From Bacteroidales bacterium (GTDB lineage: Bacteria; Bacteroidota; Bacteroidia; Bacteroidales; F082), in the NCBI GenBank assembly GCA_023229135.1, contig JALNZT010000001.1, forward strand, positions 1-64,000: a stretch of DNA of 64,000 nucleotides. Direction: 5' to 3'. The notes beneath the pieces are model-generated. The model searched no databases and was not told the origin of the DNA. It saw only the letters and a list, made by a program, of their open reading frames with translations. Positions 36,955 to 46,550 of the stretch are shown here, one piece after another. Both the position numbers and the translations under genes were made by a program. The number at the start of each line of letters is the position of its first letter. The stretch's first letter is position 1.

Positions 36955-37536
36955 ATGTCAAAAAATATACTAATCATTCATGGGCATCCCGTGAATGATA
37001 CGTTTATAGATCAACTACACCATGCCTATACTGAAGCTGCTAAAAAGCAGTCAGCGTCCGTAAGGCAACTGGTGCTTAGGGAAAAAAGTTTTAATATCAA
37101 TTTCACGGAAGGATATCGTGGCAACCAAGCTTTGGAAAATGATTTGCTTGATGCACAGGAAGCCATTAGCTGGGCTGATCACCTGGTTTTCTTTTATCCC
37201 AATTGGTGGGGCACTTACCCGGCATTGCTCAAAGGTTTTATTGACCGCACCTTCCTACCCGGATTTGCGTTTAAGTATAAAAATGGAAGAACCGATCCTG
37301 AACGGCTTTTGGTTGGCAAAACCGCCCGCCTGGTGGTAACGATGGATTCACCAAAATGGTACTATTATTTGGTACAGAAAGCACCTGGTCATCACGCTAT
37401 GCGCCATGGCTTGCTTCATTTTTGCGGCATAAAACCTGTGCGGATTACCACGCTTGGATTAACACGTAAAGCGGATGAAAAGCAACGTAAAAAGTGGATA
37501 CAGCAGATGGAGAAGTTGGGTGCAAAAATGATTTGA
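36955..37536 (+). CDS. NAD(P)H-dependent quinone reductase-like flavoprotein
   Basis: A 193-residue flavodoxin-fold protein of the NQO1/MdaB/KefF type, reducing quinones with NAD(P)H and FAD or FMN. ILIIHGHPVNDTF opens the fold. HLVFFYPNWWGTYPALLKGFIDRTFLPGFAF contains the family's flavin-contact WWGTYPA segment. It stands alone 81 bp after lon. The physiological substrate is unknown. Confidence 0.85.
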   Translation: MSKNILIIHGHPVNDTFIDQLHHAYTEAAKKQSASVRQLVLREKSFNINFTEGYRGNQALENDLLDAQEAISWADHLVFFYPNWWGTYPALLKGFIDRTFLPGFAFKYKNGRTDPERLLVGKTARLVVTMDSPKWYYYLVQKAPGHHAMRHGLLHFCGIKPVRITTLGLTRKADEKQRKKWIQQMEKLGAKMI

Positions 37537-37570
37537 TCCCCACAGATTTTTACCCCTGCGTTTAAGCGTT

Positions 37571-37578
37571 TATCTTTG
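37571..37578 (+). promoter_or_regulatory. candidate -7 box of the peptide-binding protein gene
   Basis: TATCTTTG fits TAnnTTTG and lies 17 bp before the chosen ATG. No TTG element at the proper distance. Confidence 0.4.
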
Positions 37579-37595
37579 TCCCCAAATTGAAACCT

Positions 37596-39239
37596 ATGGA
37601 GCAAGCTTTAAAAATTGCTTTTGCTAAACTTGCCGGGCTTTTCGCTTTAATACTGATTGTTGTTTCCTGTAATTCATCGACTTCTGATGAAAGCGAAAAG
37701 TCTATTTTCAGGTACAATGAAGCGGTTAGTTTATCCAGCCTCGATCCCGCTTATGCCAAGGATTTACCGCATATCTGGGTGTGTAATCAGCTTTTTAACG
37801 GCTTGGTTGATCTGGATGATAAACTGCAGATTGTGCCTGCCATTGCTAAGTCCTGGGAAATTTCGGAAAATGGCCTTGTCTATACTTTTCAGCTCAGAAA
37901 TGACGTCTATTTTCACGAATCGCCTGCCTTTCCGCAGAAAACCAGAACAGTAAATGCAGCTGATGTGGTGTATAGCTTCAACCGTATTTTAAACCCAACG
38001 CTGGCTTCTCCCGGAGGCTGGATTTTTAATTATGTAGCGAAATCAGAAACAGGTTATGCTTTTAAAGCATTGAACGACAGTGTTTTTGAAATAAAGTTGA
38101 AACAGACCTTTCCGCCTTTTTTAGGGATGTTGAGTATGCCTTATGCTGCAATTGTGCCGCATGAAGCGACAGCTTATTACGGAAAAGACTTCAGGAAAAA
38201 TCCGGTGGGTACAGGGCCTTTTCATTTTCAGCTTTGGAAAGAACAGGTAAAGCTGGTGATGCGCAAAAACGAAAACTACTTTGAACACTTTGATGGAAAA
38301 CGTTTACCCTATATTGACGCCGTTTCTGTGAGTTTTTTGGCCGACAAGCAAATTGCTTTTATGGAATTTGTGAAGGGAAATCTCGATTTTATGTCGGGCA
38401 TTGATTCCCGATATAAAGATGAATTATTGACCAGAAACGGTCGCCTGCGCGAAAAATACCGTGATAAAATCTATTTGCTTCGTCAGCCCTTTTTAAATAC
38501 GGAATATGCCGGATTTTATATTGATAACACTTTAACGGCCTTGGATGCCGAACAGCAGCGGGCATTGCGTCAGTTGGTAAATTACAGTATTGACCGGGAA
38601 AAGATGCTGCGTTTTTTACGCAATGGCATTGGGAAACCTGCTCATTCAGGGATGATTCCTTTTGGCTTGCCCGGCTTTGATACGCTGGAACAAATTGGCT
38701 ATAAATATGACAAACAAAAAGCCAATGAATTGCTTAGGAAACATAAGTTGGCCGGAACAAAAATAACCCTCAGTACCACTGCTGATTACACAGATTTAGG
38801 GAAATATATCCAGTCGGCTTTAACGGATATAGGGTTGGATGCAAGCATGGAAATATTGCCGGCAGCAAGCATGCGACAGTTCAGAGCCAATGGAAGCCTA
38901 CCTTTTTTCAGGGCTTCGTGGGTGGCCGATTATCCAGATGCGGAGAATTATCTTTCCTTATTCTATAGCCTGAATGCAGCTCCCCAAGGCCCGAATTACA
39001 CCCATTTTAACAATCCGGAATTTGACCGGCTTTATGAAAAAGCGATGCAGGAAATCGATGATCGTAAACGACAAACGCTTTATCGTCAGTTAGATAGTTT
39101 GGTGATGGTAGATGCTCCGGTAGTTGTACTTTTTTATGATGAAGTGCTCCGTTTTGTGCAAAATAAGGTGCAGAATCTGGGCAGCAATCCCATCAATATG
39201 CTGAACTTAAAGCAGGTAATCATTAAAAATGAAGATTGA
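37596..39239 (+). CDS. ABC transporter substrate-binding lipoprotein, peptide type (SBP family 5)
   Basis: A 547-residue exported lipoprotein: the signal ends LIVVSCNSS, with lipid-attachment Cys near residue 25. The body matches the DppA/OppA class, with LDPAYAKDLPHIWVCNQLFNGLVDLD, LAKSWEISENG-like text, FRKNPVGTGPFHFQLWKEQ and the late FRASWVADYPDAENYLSLFYS. It binds peptides or similar ligands for import. No permease or ATPase genes are adjacent. The frame extends to a TTG at 37587; the ATG at 37596 is chosen because it gives a normal signal peptide after the -7 box. Confidence 0.88.
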   Translation: MEQALKIAFAKLAGLFALILIVVSCNSSTSDESEKSIFRYNEAVSLSSLDPAYAKDLPHIWVCNQLFNGLVDLDDKLQIVPAIAKSWEISENGLVYTFQLRNDVYFHESPAFPQKTRTVNAADVVYSFNRILNPTLASPGGWIFNYVAKSETGYAFKALNDSVFEIKLKQTFPPFLGMLSMPYAAIVPHEATAYYGKDFRKNPVGTGPFHFQLWKEQVKLVMRKNENYFEHFDGKRLPYIDAVSVSFLADKQIAFMEFVKGNLDFMSGIDSRYKDELLTRNGRLREKYRDKIYLLRQPFLNTEYAGFYIDNTLTALDAEQQRALRQLVNYSIDREKMLRFLRNGIGKPAHSGMIPFGLPGFDTLEQIGYKYDKQKANELLRKHKLAGTKITLSTTADYTDLGKYIQSALTDIGLDASMEILPAASMRQFRANGSLPFFRASWVADYPDAENYLSLFYSLNAAPQGPNYTHFNNPEFDRLYEKAMQEIDDRKRQTLYRQLDSLVMVDAPVVVLFYDEVLRFVQNKVQNLGSNPINMLNLKQVIIKNED

Positions 39240-39332
39240 AAGTTCTGTTGCCAGGAATCATAAGAATACCCACGAAAGAATATTTATTTTAAATAAGTCT
39301 GTTAGCATAAGGCTTATACGGTACTTTTTTTG

Positions 39333-39340
39333 TACTTTTG
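39333..39340 (+). promoter_or_regulatory. candidate -7 box of the thrS-infC-rpmI-rplT operon
   Basis: TACTTTTG fits TAnnTTTG and lies 24 bp before the thrS ATG (39365). It overlaps an alternative upstream TTG of the same frame, which argues for the later start. Confidence 0.5.
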
Positions 39341-39364
39341 CACCCAATTTCTGAAGTGAATATT

Positions 39365-41308
39365 ATGATCAATATAACATTACCTGATAATACTGTTCGG
39401 CAGCATGAGGCTGGTATTACCGCGATGGACATTGCTAAAAACATTAGCGAAGGTTTGGCGCGTAATGTAGTTTCTGCAGAAGTGAATGGTGAAATTTGGG
39501 ATGCCAACCGCCCGATCACTGAAGATGCCTCAATAAAGCTGCTTACTTGGAAAGACGAAGGCGGAAAGGCAACGGTCTGGCATTCATCGGCTCACCTGAT
39601 GGCCGAAGCTATTGAACAATTGTATCCGGGAGTGAAGTTTGGCATTGGTCCTGACATTGAGAATGGATTTTATTACGATATTGATACCGGAGATATCACC
39701 TTAACAGAAGCCGATCTGGCAGCCATAGAAAATCGAATGATTGAGCTGGCTCGTGAAAAACAGGAGTTTAAGCGGGTAGATATCTCCAAAGCAGATGCAC
39801 TGAAATATTTTACCGAAAAAGGAGATGAATACAAGATTGAGCTAATTAATGATCTCGCTGACGGTGAAATAACATTATACAAAAGTGGTACTTTCACGGA
39901 TTTGTGCCGCGGACCGCATGTGCCTGATACAAGTATTATAAAAGCTGTAAAGCTACTTAATATAGCCGGTGCATACTGGCGCGGTGATGAAAAACGCAAG
40001 CAGCTTACACGTATTTACGGAATTACTTTCCCTAAGAAAAAAGAACTTGATGAGTATCTTTTGATGCTCGAAGAAGCAAAAAAGCGCGATCACCGTAAGC
40101 TGGGAAAAGAACTTGAGTTATTTACTTTTTCGCAGAAAGTAGGATCGGGTTTACCTTTATGGCTTCCAAAAGGCGCTCAATTGCGCGAAAGATTAGAGCA
40201 ATATCTCAAACAGGTTCAAAAAGAGGCCGGTTATTTACCTGTAATTACACCGCATATTGGTAATGTAAATCTTTATAAAACTTCTGGCCATTTCGATAAA
40301 TACGGGGCGGATTCTTTTCACCCAATTACCACACCGGTAGAAGGGGAGGAGTTTTTTCTGAAGCCGATGAATTGCCCTCACCATTGTGAGATATATAATG
40401 CTAAGCCACATTCATACAAGGAATTACCGATTAGGTATGCGGAGTTTGGAACCGTTTATCGTTACGAACAAAGTGGTGAGCTACATGGCTTGACACGCGT
40501 TCGCGGTTTCACCCAGGATGACGCACATATCTTCTGCACGCCTGATCAAATTAAAGATGAGTTTAAAGCAGTGATAAAAATTATCATGCGCATCTTTAAA
40601 GCCTTGGATTTTAATGAGTTTATCACACAGATATCTTTGCGTGATCCTAAAAATCCCGAAAAGTATATCGGTTCAGACGAAAACTGGGAAAAAGCCGAAC
40701 GCGCCATCATTGAAGTTGCTGAAGAAGAGGGGCTTGAAGCTGTTACCGTCTTGGGAGAGGCCGCATTCTACGGGCCTAAAATGGACTTTATGGTAAAGGA
40801 TGCGATTGGCAGAAAATGGCAGTTAGGAACTATTCAGGTAGATTATAATTTACCGGAACGTTTTGATTTAACTTATACTGGCTCAGACAATGAAAAGCAT
40901 CGTCCGGTTATGATTCACCGTGCACCGTTTGGTTCGCTCGAACGTTTTGTAGCTGTTTTAGTAGAACATTGCGCCGGAAACTTCCCGTTATGGTTAAGCC
41001 CGGAGCAGGCTATCGTACTGCCTATCAGTGAAAAGTATCAGAATTATGCAGAAAAAGTTTTGCAGTTCCTAAATAATTCCGATATTCGCGGCCTCATTGA
41101 CGACAGAAGTGAGAAAATTAGCCGTAAAATTCGTGATGCCGAAGTAAAAAAGCTTCCTTATATGCTGATCGTGGGAGAGAAGGAAGAGGCTGAAAATCAA
41201 GTTTCTGTACGCAAACATGGTGAGGGTGATCTGGGATCATTCAGTTTGGAAGATTTCGTAACGCTAATAACCAAAGAAGTATCACGACTTCAGGGTTTTG
41301 ACGCTTAA
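39365..41308 (+). CDS. thrS: threonyl-tRNA synthetase
   Basis: Charges tRNA-Thr. The 647 residues show a TGS domain (MINITLPDNTVRQHEAGITAMDIAK) and the editing domain with HSSAHLMAEAIEQLYPG. The class II core has MNCPHHCEIY (zinc-binding Cys), YRYEQSGELHGLTRVRGFTQDDAH and the C-terminal anticodon-binding domain. The frame reaches back to a TTG at 39338, but that lies in the promoter. The ATG at 39365 is chosen. It heads the conserved translation cluster with infC, rpmI and rplT. Confidence 0.95.
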   Translation: MINITLPDNTVRQHEAGITAMDIAKNISEGLARNVVSAEVNGEIWDANRPITEDASIKLLTWKDEGGKATVWHSSAHLMAEAIEQLYPGVKFGIGPDIENGFYYDIDTGDITLTEADLAAIENRMIELAREKQEFKRVDISKADALKYFTEKGDEYKIELINDLADGEITLYKSGTFTDLCRGPHVPDTSIIKAVKLLNIAGAYWRGDEKRKQLTRIYGITFPKKKELDEYLLMLEEAKKRDHRKLGKELELFTFSQKVGSGLPLWLPKGAQLRERLEQYLKQVQKEAGYLPVITPHIGNVNLYKTSGHFDKYGADSFHPITTPVEGEEFFLKPMNCPHHCEIYNAKPHSYKELPIRYAEFGTVYRYEQSGELHGLTRVRGFTQDDAHIFCTPDQIKDEFKAVIKIIMRIFKALDFNEFITQISLRDPKNPEKYIGSDENWEKAERAIIEVAEEEGLEAVTVLGEAAFYGPKMDFMVKDAIGRKWQLGTIQVDYNLPERFDLTYTGSDNEKHRPVMIHRAPFGSLERFVAVLVEHCAGNFPLWLSPEQAIVLPISEKYQNYAEKVLQFLNNSDIRGLIDDRSEKISRKIRDAEVKKLPYMLIVGEKEEAENQVSVRKHGEGDLGSFSLEDFVTLITKEVSRLQGFDA

Positions 41309-41351
41309 AAAAGAGTTAAATAAATATTAATTAATATAGGAGATATACACT

Positions 41352-41900
41352 ATAGCACAGTTTAGAGGAAGAAAACCACGTGTCTTTCAAAAAAAGGAAG
41401 ACCCACACCGGATTAATGATCGCATCAGTGCGCCCATGGTGAGGGTAGTAGGTGAGAATGTTGAGAATGGAATTTTTCAATTGCGTGAAGCATTAACATT
41501 AGCCCGCGAGGTAGGCTTAGATTTGGTGGAAATTTCACCAACAGCTAATCCGCCGGTTTGTAAAGTGATGGATTACAAGAAATTCCTTTTTGAACAAAAG
41601 AAAAAACAGAAAGAAATCAAGGCAAAGTCGGCCAAGATTGTGGTAAAAGAAATCAGGCTTGGTCCCAACACGGATGAACATGATTTCCAGTTTAAACTTA
41701 AACATGCTATAAAGTTTCTGGAAGAAGGCGCCAAAGTTAAAGTTGACGTGTTTTTCAGAGGTCGTTCCATTGTTTACAAAGATCAAGGCGAGCTTGTTTT
41801 ACTAAAATTTGCACAAGAAGTGGAAGAATACGGTAAAGTTGAGCAGCTGCCAAAACTTGAAGGTAAACGTATGATCATGATGATCGCTCCGAAAAAATAA
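41352..41900 (+). CDS. infC: translation initiation factor IF-3 with predicted AUA start
   Basis: IF-3 binds the 30S subunit and checks start codons. The family's N terminus (AQFRGRKPRVFQKKE, then HRINDRISAP) is encoded upstream of any ATG. Reading back, the codon before GCA (Ala) is ATA at 41352-41354. An in-frame TAG stands at 41337-41339 and no ATG, GTG or TTG lies between them. AGGAG (41338-41342) is 9 nt upstream of the ATA, a rare clear Shine-Dalgarno site here. The protein is then 182 residues. In E. coli infC starts with AUU and is autoregulated through IF-3 discrimination; the same is inferred here. The first internal ATG (41436) would lose part of the N domain. Confidence 0.88.
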   Translation: MAQFRGRKPRVFQKKEDPHRINDRISAPMVRVVGENVENGIFQLREALTLAREVGLDLVEISPTANPPVCKVMDYKKFLFEQKKKQKEIKAKSAKIVVKEIRLGPNTDEHDFQFKLKHAIKFLEEGAKVKVDVFFRGRSIVYKDQGELVLLKFAQEVEEYGKVEQLPKLEGKRMIMMIAPKK

Positions 41901-41934
41901 GGATTTAATTATCAACATAAATACAGTTCAATTA

Positions 41935-42126
41935 ATGCCTAAGATGAAAACAAAATCCGGCGCAAAAAAGCGGTTCAAGTTAACCGGCACCGGTAAAATT
42001 AAAAGAAAGCATGCTTACAAAAGTCACATTCTGACAAAGAAATCGACCAAACGTAAGCGTAATCTGACTTATTCTGGTCTCGTTCACAAAGCTGACGAGA
42101 AGAATATCAGAGAAATGCTTAACTAA
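41935..42126 (+). CDS. rpmI: 50S ribosomal protein L35
   Basis: The 63 residues match L35: MPKMKTKSGAKKRFKLTGTGKIKRKHAYKSHILTKKS. It lies 34 bp after infC and 82 bp before rplT in the conserved infC-rpmI-rplT order. Strongly basic, typical length. Confidence 0.96.
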   Translation: MPKMKTKSGAKKRFKLTGTGKIKRKHAYKSHILTKKSTKRKRNLTYSGLVHKADEKNIREMLN

Positions 42127-42208
42127 TTAGTTCAAATTATTGTTAAACTTTGTCATAGCATCAAAGTTTCCTGGTTAAAAGGAGCGCTATGGTGAAAAAT
42201 CATTTAAA

Positions 42209-42556
42209 ATGCCAAGATCAGTCAATACGGTTGCTTCAAGAGCAAGACGTAAAAAAGTTCTCAAAAAGACAAAAGGACAGTTCGGACGAAGGAAAAACGT
42301 TTGGACAGTAGCCAAAAATTCCTATGAAAAAGGACAACAGTATGCCTACAGAGACAGGCGAAACAAGAAACGTTCGTTCAGAGCACTCTGGATCATGCGT
42401 ATCAATGCTGCTGTGCGTGAGTATGGAATGTCGTACAGCGTTTTCATGGGGAAAATGCATGAAAATAATATAGAATTAAGCAGAAAAGTTCTGGCCGATT
42501 TGGCCCTGAACAACCCTGAAGCATTCAAAGTTATTGTTGATAAAGTAAAGGAGTAG
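42209..42556 (+). CDS. rplT: 50S ribosomal protein L20
   Basis: The 115 residues match L20: MPRSVNTVASRARRKKVLKKTKG, then YRDRRNKKRSFRALWIMRINAAVREYGMSY and NPEAFKVIVDKVK. It needs to bind 23S rRNA early in assembly. In some bacteria L20 also represses this operon; I see no clear mimic of its rRNA site in the 82-bp gap upstream, so that point stays open. Confidence 0.97.
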   Translation: MPRSVNTVASRARRKKVLKKTKGQFGRRKNVWTVAKNSYEKGQQYAYRDRRNKKRSFRALWIMRINAAVREYGMSYSVFMGKMHENNIELSRKVLADLALNNPEAFKVIVDKVKE

Positions 42557-42590
42557 AAATACACTTAAATAATTCAACAACAGTATATTA

Positions 42591-42617
42591 GGTCGGAAGA
42601 AATTTCGGCCTTTTTTT
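42591..42617 (+). terminator. terminator of the thrS-rplT operon
   Basis: GGTCGGAA and TTTCGGCC form an 8-bp stem (two G-U pairs, 4-nt loop) before seven T. Confidence 0.85.
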
Positions 42618-42930
42618 ATATCAACAAATTGAAAAGTCCGAATGATCTTCTGACTTTAATCCCAATGACTTTTGAACATACAACGCGAAAGCTGTTGTTA
42701 TAAATTGAGAACTTCTGACTTATCGTAAAGCATATAATGTCGCGGATTATAACGAAAGTAGAACATAAGTTTCTCGCAGGACAAAAAACACCATCGTTAG
42801 TTAATAGCTTGGTTGAGTACCTGTTCGAATCTTCGAGTCATTGAAACTTTCAACTTTTGCACTCTACGACACTTGTTTTTTACGAACGAAAACGGCTAAC
42901 AAGCTGACTATCTGTTGATGGCACAGGAGT
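42618..42930. other. intergenic region between rplT and the response regulator gene
   Basis: About 310 bp in which I find no gene, tRNA or clear repeat. The strands converge here (rplT plus, regulator minus). The segment could hold decayed sequence, but nothing is recognisable. Confidence 0.4.
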
Positions 42931-44295
42931 TCAGAAATTGTACTTCTCAATTTTTCGATTTAGCGATTGCCAGCTGATATTCAGCAGTTTAGCCGCTTGA
43001 GATTTATTGTTTTTACACTGTTTCATGGCTTTTTGAATCGTTTCTTTTTCTAATTCTTCCAGGTCGAAAGTTTCAGAGCTCGGCTCGCCAAGGTTTTTAA
43101 TAAAAGATTTTGATAATGGAATATCATTTGCCGAAATCAACCCATCCTCGCTTAGGATAACGGCTCTTTCCAGTATATTCCTTAGCTCACGAATATTTCC
43201 GGGGAAATCATAGCTGTTTAGCTTTTCTTGTGCACTTTCGCTCATCATCACAACCTTTTTATTTAATTTAGAGCTTAGGCTGGCTAAAAAGTGATCTACG
43301 AGAAGCGGGATATCCTCTTTGCGTTCTTTAAGCGGTGGCAGTTGAATTACAAAAGTACTTAACCTGTGGTACAAGTCGCTTCTGAATTTCTTTTCGGTTG
43401 CCATTTTCTCAAGGTCCTGATTGGAGGCAGCAATCACCCGCACATCAAAAGCGATTTTCTGATGCGAGCCTACTCGACTCACTTTTCGTTCTTCCAGGGC
43501 ACGCAATAGTTTGGCCTGCTGACCTATAGGCATGTCGCCAATCTCATCTAAAAATAAAGTGCCTCCGTGAGCTATTTCAAACCAGCCCGAACGGTCGTCA
43601 ACAGCACCGGTAAAGCTGCCTTTTTTATGACCAAAAAACTCACTCTCAAATAAGGAATCTGTTATAGCTGAACAGTTTACAGAATGAAAAAGTGCGTCTT
43701 TGCGACCAGATAAAAGGTGAATACCATGCGCTACCAATTCTTTTCCGGTGCCGCTTTCGCCCAATACAAGCACTGAGGTGTTTTCGGATTCGGCAACCTT
43801 TTCCATCGAGTTGATGATTTCTTTTATCACCTCACTTTTGCCAATCATTGGCGCTCCTGCTGCTTCGTATAAACGCTTGGTCAGCAACGAAATACTCTTG
43901 TTATAATTGAGGAGCTGTCGCGATAGGCTGATGAAGCGTTCGGTGCGGTGTATGGCGTGCTCGATATCAGCCAGTCGAAAAGGTTTTTGAAAATAGTCGT
44001 TGGCACCTTGCCGCATTGCTTCGATCACGCTTTTCATATCGCCATGACCAGAAATCATGATGACCTCGGTTTTTGGCCAGTTTTCTTTGATCCTTTGCAG
44101 CACCTCAAGACCGCTCATCTGTGGCAGCTTTATGTCAACGATAGCGATGTCTATCTTGTATTTTTCAAGTTGTTCAAATGCTTCTGAAGGATCAGCTGCT
44201 TTATAAACTAAAAAGTTTTTTCGGCTCAAAAATTCCTCTAATTCATCGCGCAGGCGGTGTTCGTCATCTAATACCAGTATTGAAATTTGTTCCAT
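42931..44295 (-). CDS. sigma-54-dependent response regulator (NtrC family)
   Basis: A 454-residue activator of sigma-54 promoters. The receiver domain (1-120) has acidic residues DDE and phospho-Asp in VDIKLPQMSG (about 54). The AAA+ domain has Walker A GESGTGKE (about 181), the sigma-54 contact motif as GSFTGA in place of the usual GAFTGA, and FLDEIGDMP. A Fis-type helix-turn-helix NNKSQAAKLLNISWQSLNRKIEKY ends the protein. Its start overlaps the upstream kinase stop by one base (TGATG), so the pair is translationally coupled. Target genes are not evident nearby. Confidence 0.93.
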   Translation of the reverse strand: MEQISILVLDDEHRLRDELEEFLSRKNFLVYKAADPSEAFEQLEKYKIDIAIVDIKLPQMSGLEVLQRIKENWPKTEVIMISGHGDMKSVIEAMRQGANDYFQKPFRLADIEHAIHRTERFISLSRQLLNYNKSISLLTKRLYEAAGAPMIGKSEVIKEIINSMEKVAESENTSVLVLGESGTGKELVAHGIHLLSGRKDALFHSVNCSAITDSLFESEFFGHKKGSFTGAVDDRSGWFEIAHGGTLFLDEIGDMPIGQQAKLLRALEERKVSRVGSHQKIAFDVRVIAASNQDLEKMATEKKFRSDLYHRLSTFVIQLPPLKERKEDIPLLVDHFLASLSSKLNKKVVMMSESAQEKLNSYDFPGNIRELRNILERAVILSEDGLISANDIPLSKSFIKNLGEPSSETFDLEELEKETIQKAMKQCKNNKSQAAKLLNISWQSLNRKIEKYNF

Positions 44296-46523
44296 CAGCT
44301 ATTTAATTTTTGAGGCAATAATATACGCATTTTAGTGTATTCATTTTCAACGCTTTCAGCCCTTATTTCTCCTCGCATATCTTTGATAATACCATAAGAA
44401 ATGGAAAGCCCCAGGCCTGTTCCTTCCTGTGCGGATTTGGTAGTGAAAAACGGATCGAAAATTTGATTCAGAATAGCACTTTTAATACCTGTTCCATTAT
44501 CAATAATATCTATGTAAATCATATTATCTACCAGCCCTGACTGTACCTTAATCTGCTTAATAAACTGTGAATGCGTATTTTTAGCCTTTTTTTCTACTGC
44601 AAACTTGGCATTGCTCAGCAGGTTAAGCAGCACCTGTTCAAGTTGGAAAGCATCTGCGTAGGCATATACAAAGCTATTGTCAATGGCAATTTCAAGATCG
44701 ATATTATGGTCAAGATATAGTCGGTTAACGAAAGCCAGTGTGTTATTAATCACCTGACCTAAATTTACTTCCTGATGGTGTTTTGGGTCATCGCGCGAAA
44801 ACTCACGCACATGCTGAATGATTTTTCTGATACGCTGAATATCTTCGAAGATCAGTTCAATTTTTTGATTGAGGTATTCAGCACTCAAAGCATCATTTTC
44901 TTGCTGATACTGAATATTATCCAGGCTAAATGATATGCCGCCGAGGGGTTGATTAATTTCGTGTGCAATGCCGGCAGCAAGCTCTCCCAAAGATTCTAAC
45001 CGGGATTTTTGCATAAGCAAGTGTTGTTGTTTTTCACGCTTGCTCAATTCCTCTTCTACTCTTTCTTCAAGGTTGTGATTGAGTTGACGGAGCTCTTCTT
45101 CATAGATTTTACGGGTATGTATATCCGTCATAAAAGTTAAAATAGATGCTTTGTCATCCCATTTAATAAGATTTGATTTTAATTCAACCCATTTTGCCTT
45201 ACCACTCTTGTCAACTATTTGTATATCATAAGTTCCTGTATTGTCAAGCCCCTGAAGTCGCTCGTAATGATTGTTATGAACTATTTCTTTGAAGTCGGGA
45301 TGGATAAAATCTGTCAACGGTTTATTTATCACCTGTTTTGGATAATAGCCTGTGAGGTCAAAGGTTTTTGGATTAATAAACTGAATTTCCCCTTGAAAGG
45401 TGAGCAATATGGCATCATTAGAATTTTCAAATATTGAACGGTACTTTTCCTCACTGTCGCGTAACATGTCTTCGGCATATCGTCTCTCAACAATTTCTAA
45501 TTCAAGATCTTTGGTGCGTTCGCTTACACGTGATTCAAGCTCTGAGTTCAATTGCAGCAATTGCATTTCGGTGCGTGATCGCTGTATAGCAGAACCTAAA
45601 ATATTTGCCGCTGCCAAAATTGTATTGCCTTCAACAGCAGACCAGTTACGCTCATATATGCAATCATCGAGACCAATAAACCCAAACCACTCGTTGTCAA
45701 TAAAAATTGGGACGACCATGATCGAGATAATATGCTGTTTTTCTAACACAGGACGTTCTTTTGCCGGGAAATTTTTTATGTGACCAAAGATCAAATCTCG
45801 TTTCGAAAGCACTTCAACCCAGCGATGGTGAGAGCCATTTGATAGTTTAAAGTTATGCAGCTCAGCATTCGTAATTTGTTCGTTTATGCCGTCCTGAACC
45901 CATTCCTGTACCTGTTTTGTGTATATTTCACCATTTATAGTACTGTTTTCAAAAATATAAACCCTGCTCACCCGGGTGGCAATGCCTATTTTGCATAAAA
46001 CAATTTTTACAGTTTCAGCATTATAGCCTCCCCGGAGCAGCTCTTCTGCGGCATCGCTTACGGCCTGTAATATTGCTTCGTTTCTCCTTAGCGATTCCTC
46101 TGCCTGTTTGCGTCTGATTTCTTCCTCGAGCATGCTCTTTCTGAGCAAAATATCGTTTGCCTGATCGTTAATTACACTAAAAAGCTTGTTGTTGTCGATA
46201 GGTTTTAGTAAAAAACTCTTAACACCATTTTCGATAGCACGGATATAATAATGTGATTCGCTATAAGCAGACATAATCACAATTCGAGCGTCAGGATCAA
46301 TTCGTTTGATTTTCTTAACCATATCAAGCCCGTTTAAAATGGGCATTTTGATATCGGTTAATACCAAGTCAGGTTTTAGCTGTTGGTACTTCTCGAAGCC
46401 ATCCAGTCCGTTTTCGGCAAAATCAAGCGATCTGAAACGATCAGCCAATATTTTGCTGTAAATGGTTCTCAACACTTTCTCATCCTCGACACAAAGCACT
46501 GAAATATCCCAAAATTGATTCAT
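44295..46523 (-). CDS. hybrid sensor histidine kinase (REC-GAF-PAS-HisKA-HATPase)
   Basis: A 742-residue cytoplasmic kinase without membrane helices. An N-terminal receiver (1-125) has phospho-Asp in LVLTDIKMPILNG. A GAF-like domain (about 150-310) and a PAS domain (about 365-485, EKYRSIFENSNDAILLTF) follow. The phospho-His lies in ELAAGIAHEINQPLGG (about 524), and the ATPase has LLNLLSNAKFAV and GTGLGLSISYGI. It is the cognate partner of the downstream NtrC-type regulator. The signal is presumably bound by the GAF or PAS domain. The receiver at the N terminus suggests input from a further kinase. Confidence 0.92.
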   Translation of the reverse strand: MNQFWDISVLCVEDEKVLRTIYSKILADRFRSLDFAENGLDGFEKYQQLKPDLVLTDIKMPILNGLDMVKKIKRIDPDARIVIMSAYSESHYYIRAIENGVKSFLLKPIDNNKLFSVINDQANDILLRKSMLEEEIRRKQAEESLRRNEAILQAVSDAAEELLRGGYNAETVKIVLCKIGIATRVSRVYIFENSTINGEIYTKQVQEWVQDGINEQITNAELHNFKLSNGSHHRWVEVLSKRDLIFGHIKNFPAKERPVLEKQHIISIMVVPIFIDNEWFGFIGLDDCIYERNWSAVEGNTILAAANILGSAIQRSRTEMQLLQLNSELESRVSERTKDLELEIVERRYAEDMLRDSEEKYRSIFENSNDAILLTFQGEIQFINPKTFDLTGYYPKQVINKPLTDFIHPDFKEIVHNNHYERLQGLDNTGTYDIQIVDKSGKAKWVELKSNLIKWDDKASILTFMTDIHTRKIYEEELRQLNHNLEERVEEELSKREKQQHLLMQKSRLESLGELAAGIAHEINQPLGGISFSLDNIQYQQENDALSAEYLNQKIELIFEDIQRIRKIIQHVREFSRDDPKHHQEVNLGQVINNTLAFVNRLYLDHNIDLEIAIDNSFVYAYADAFQLEQVLLNLLSNAKFAVEKKAKNTHSQFIKQIKVQSGLVDNMIYIDIIDNGTGIKSAILNQIFDPFFTTKSAQEGTGLGLSISYGIIKDMRGEIRAESVENEYTKMRILLPQKLNS

Positions 46524-46550
46524 TATTCTGATTTGGTTTAAGGAACGAAT

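Noticed and set aside
42757..42865. Possible tRNA-like text (TTCGAATC) between rplT and the response regulator
   Set aside because: No cloverleaf can be formed around it; acceptor and anticodon stems are missing.
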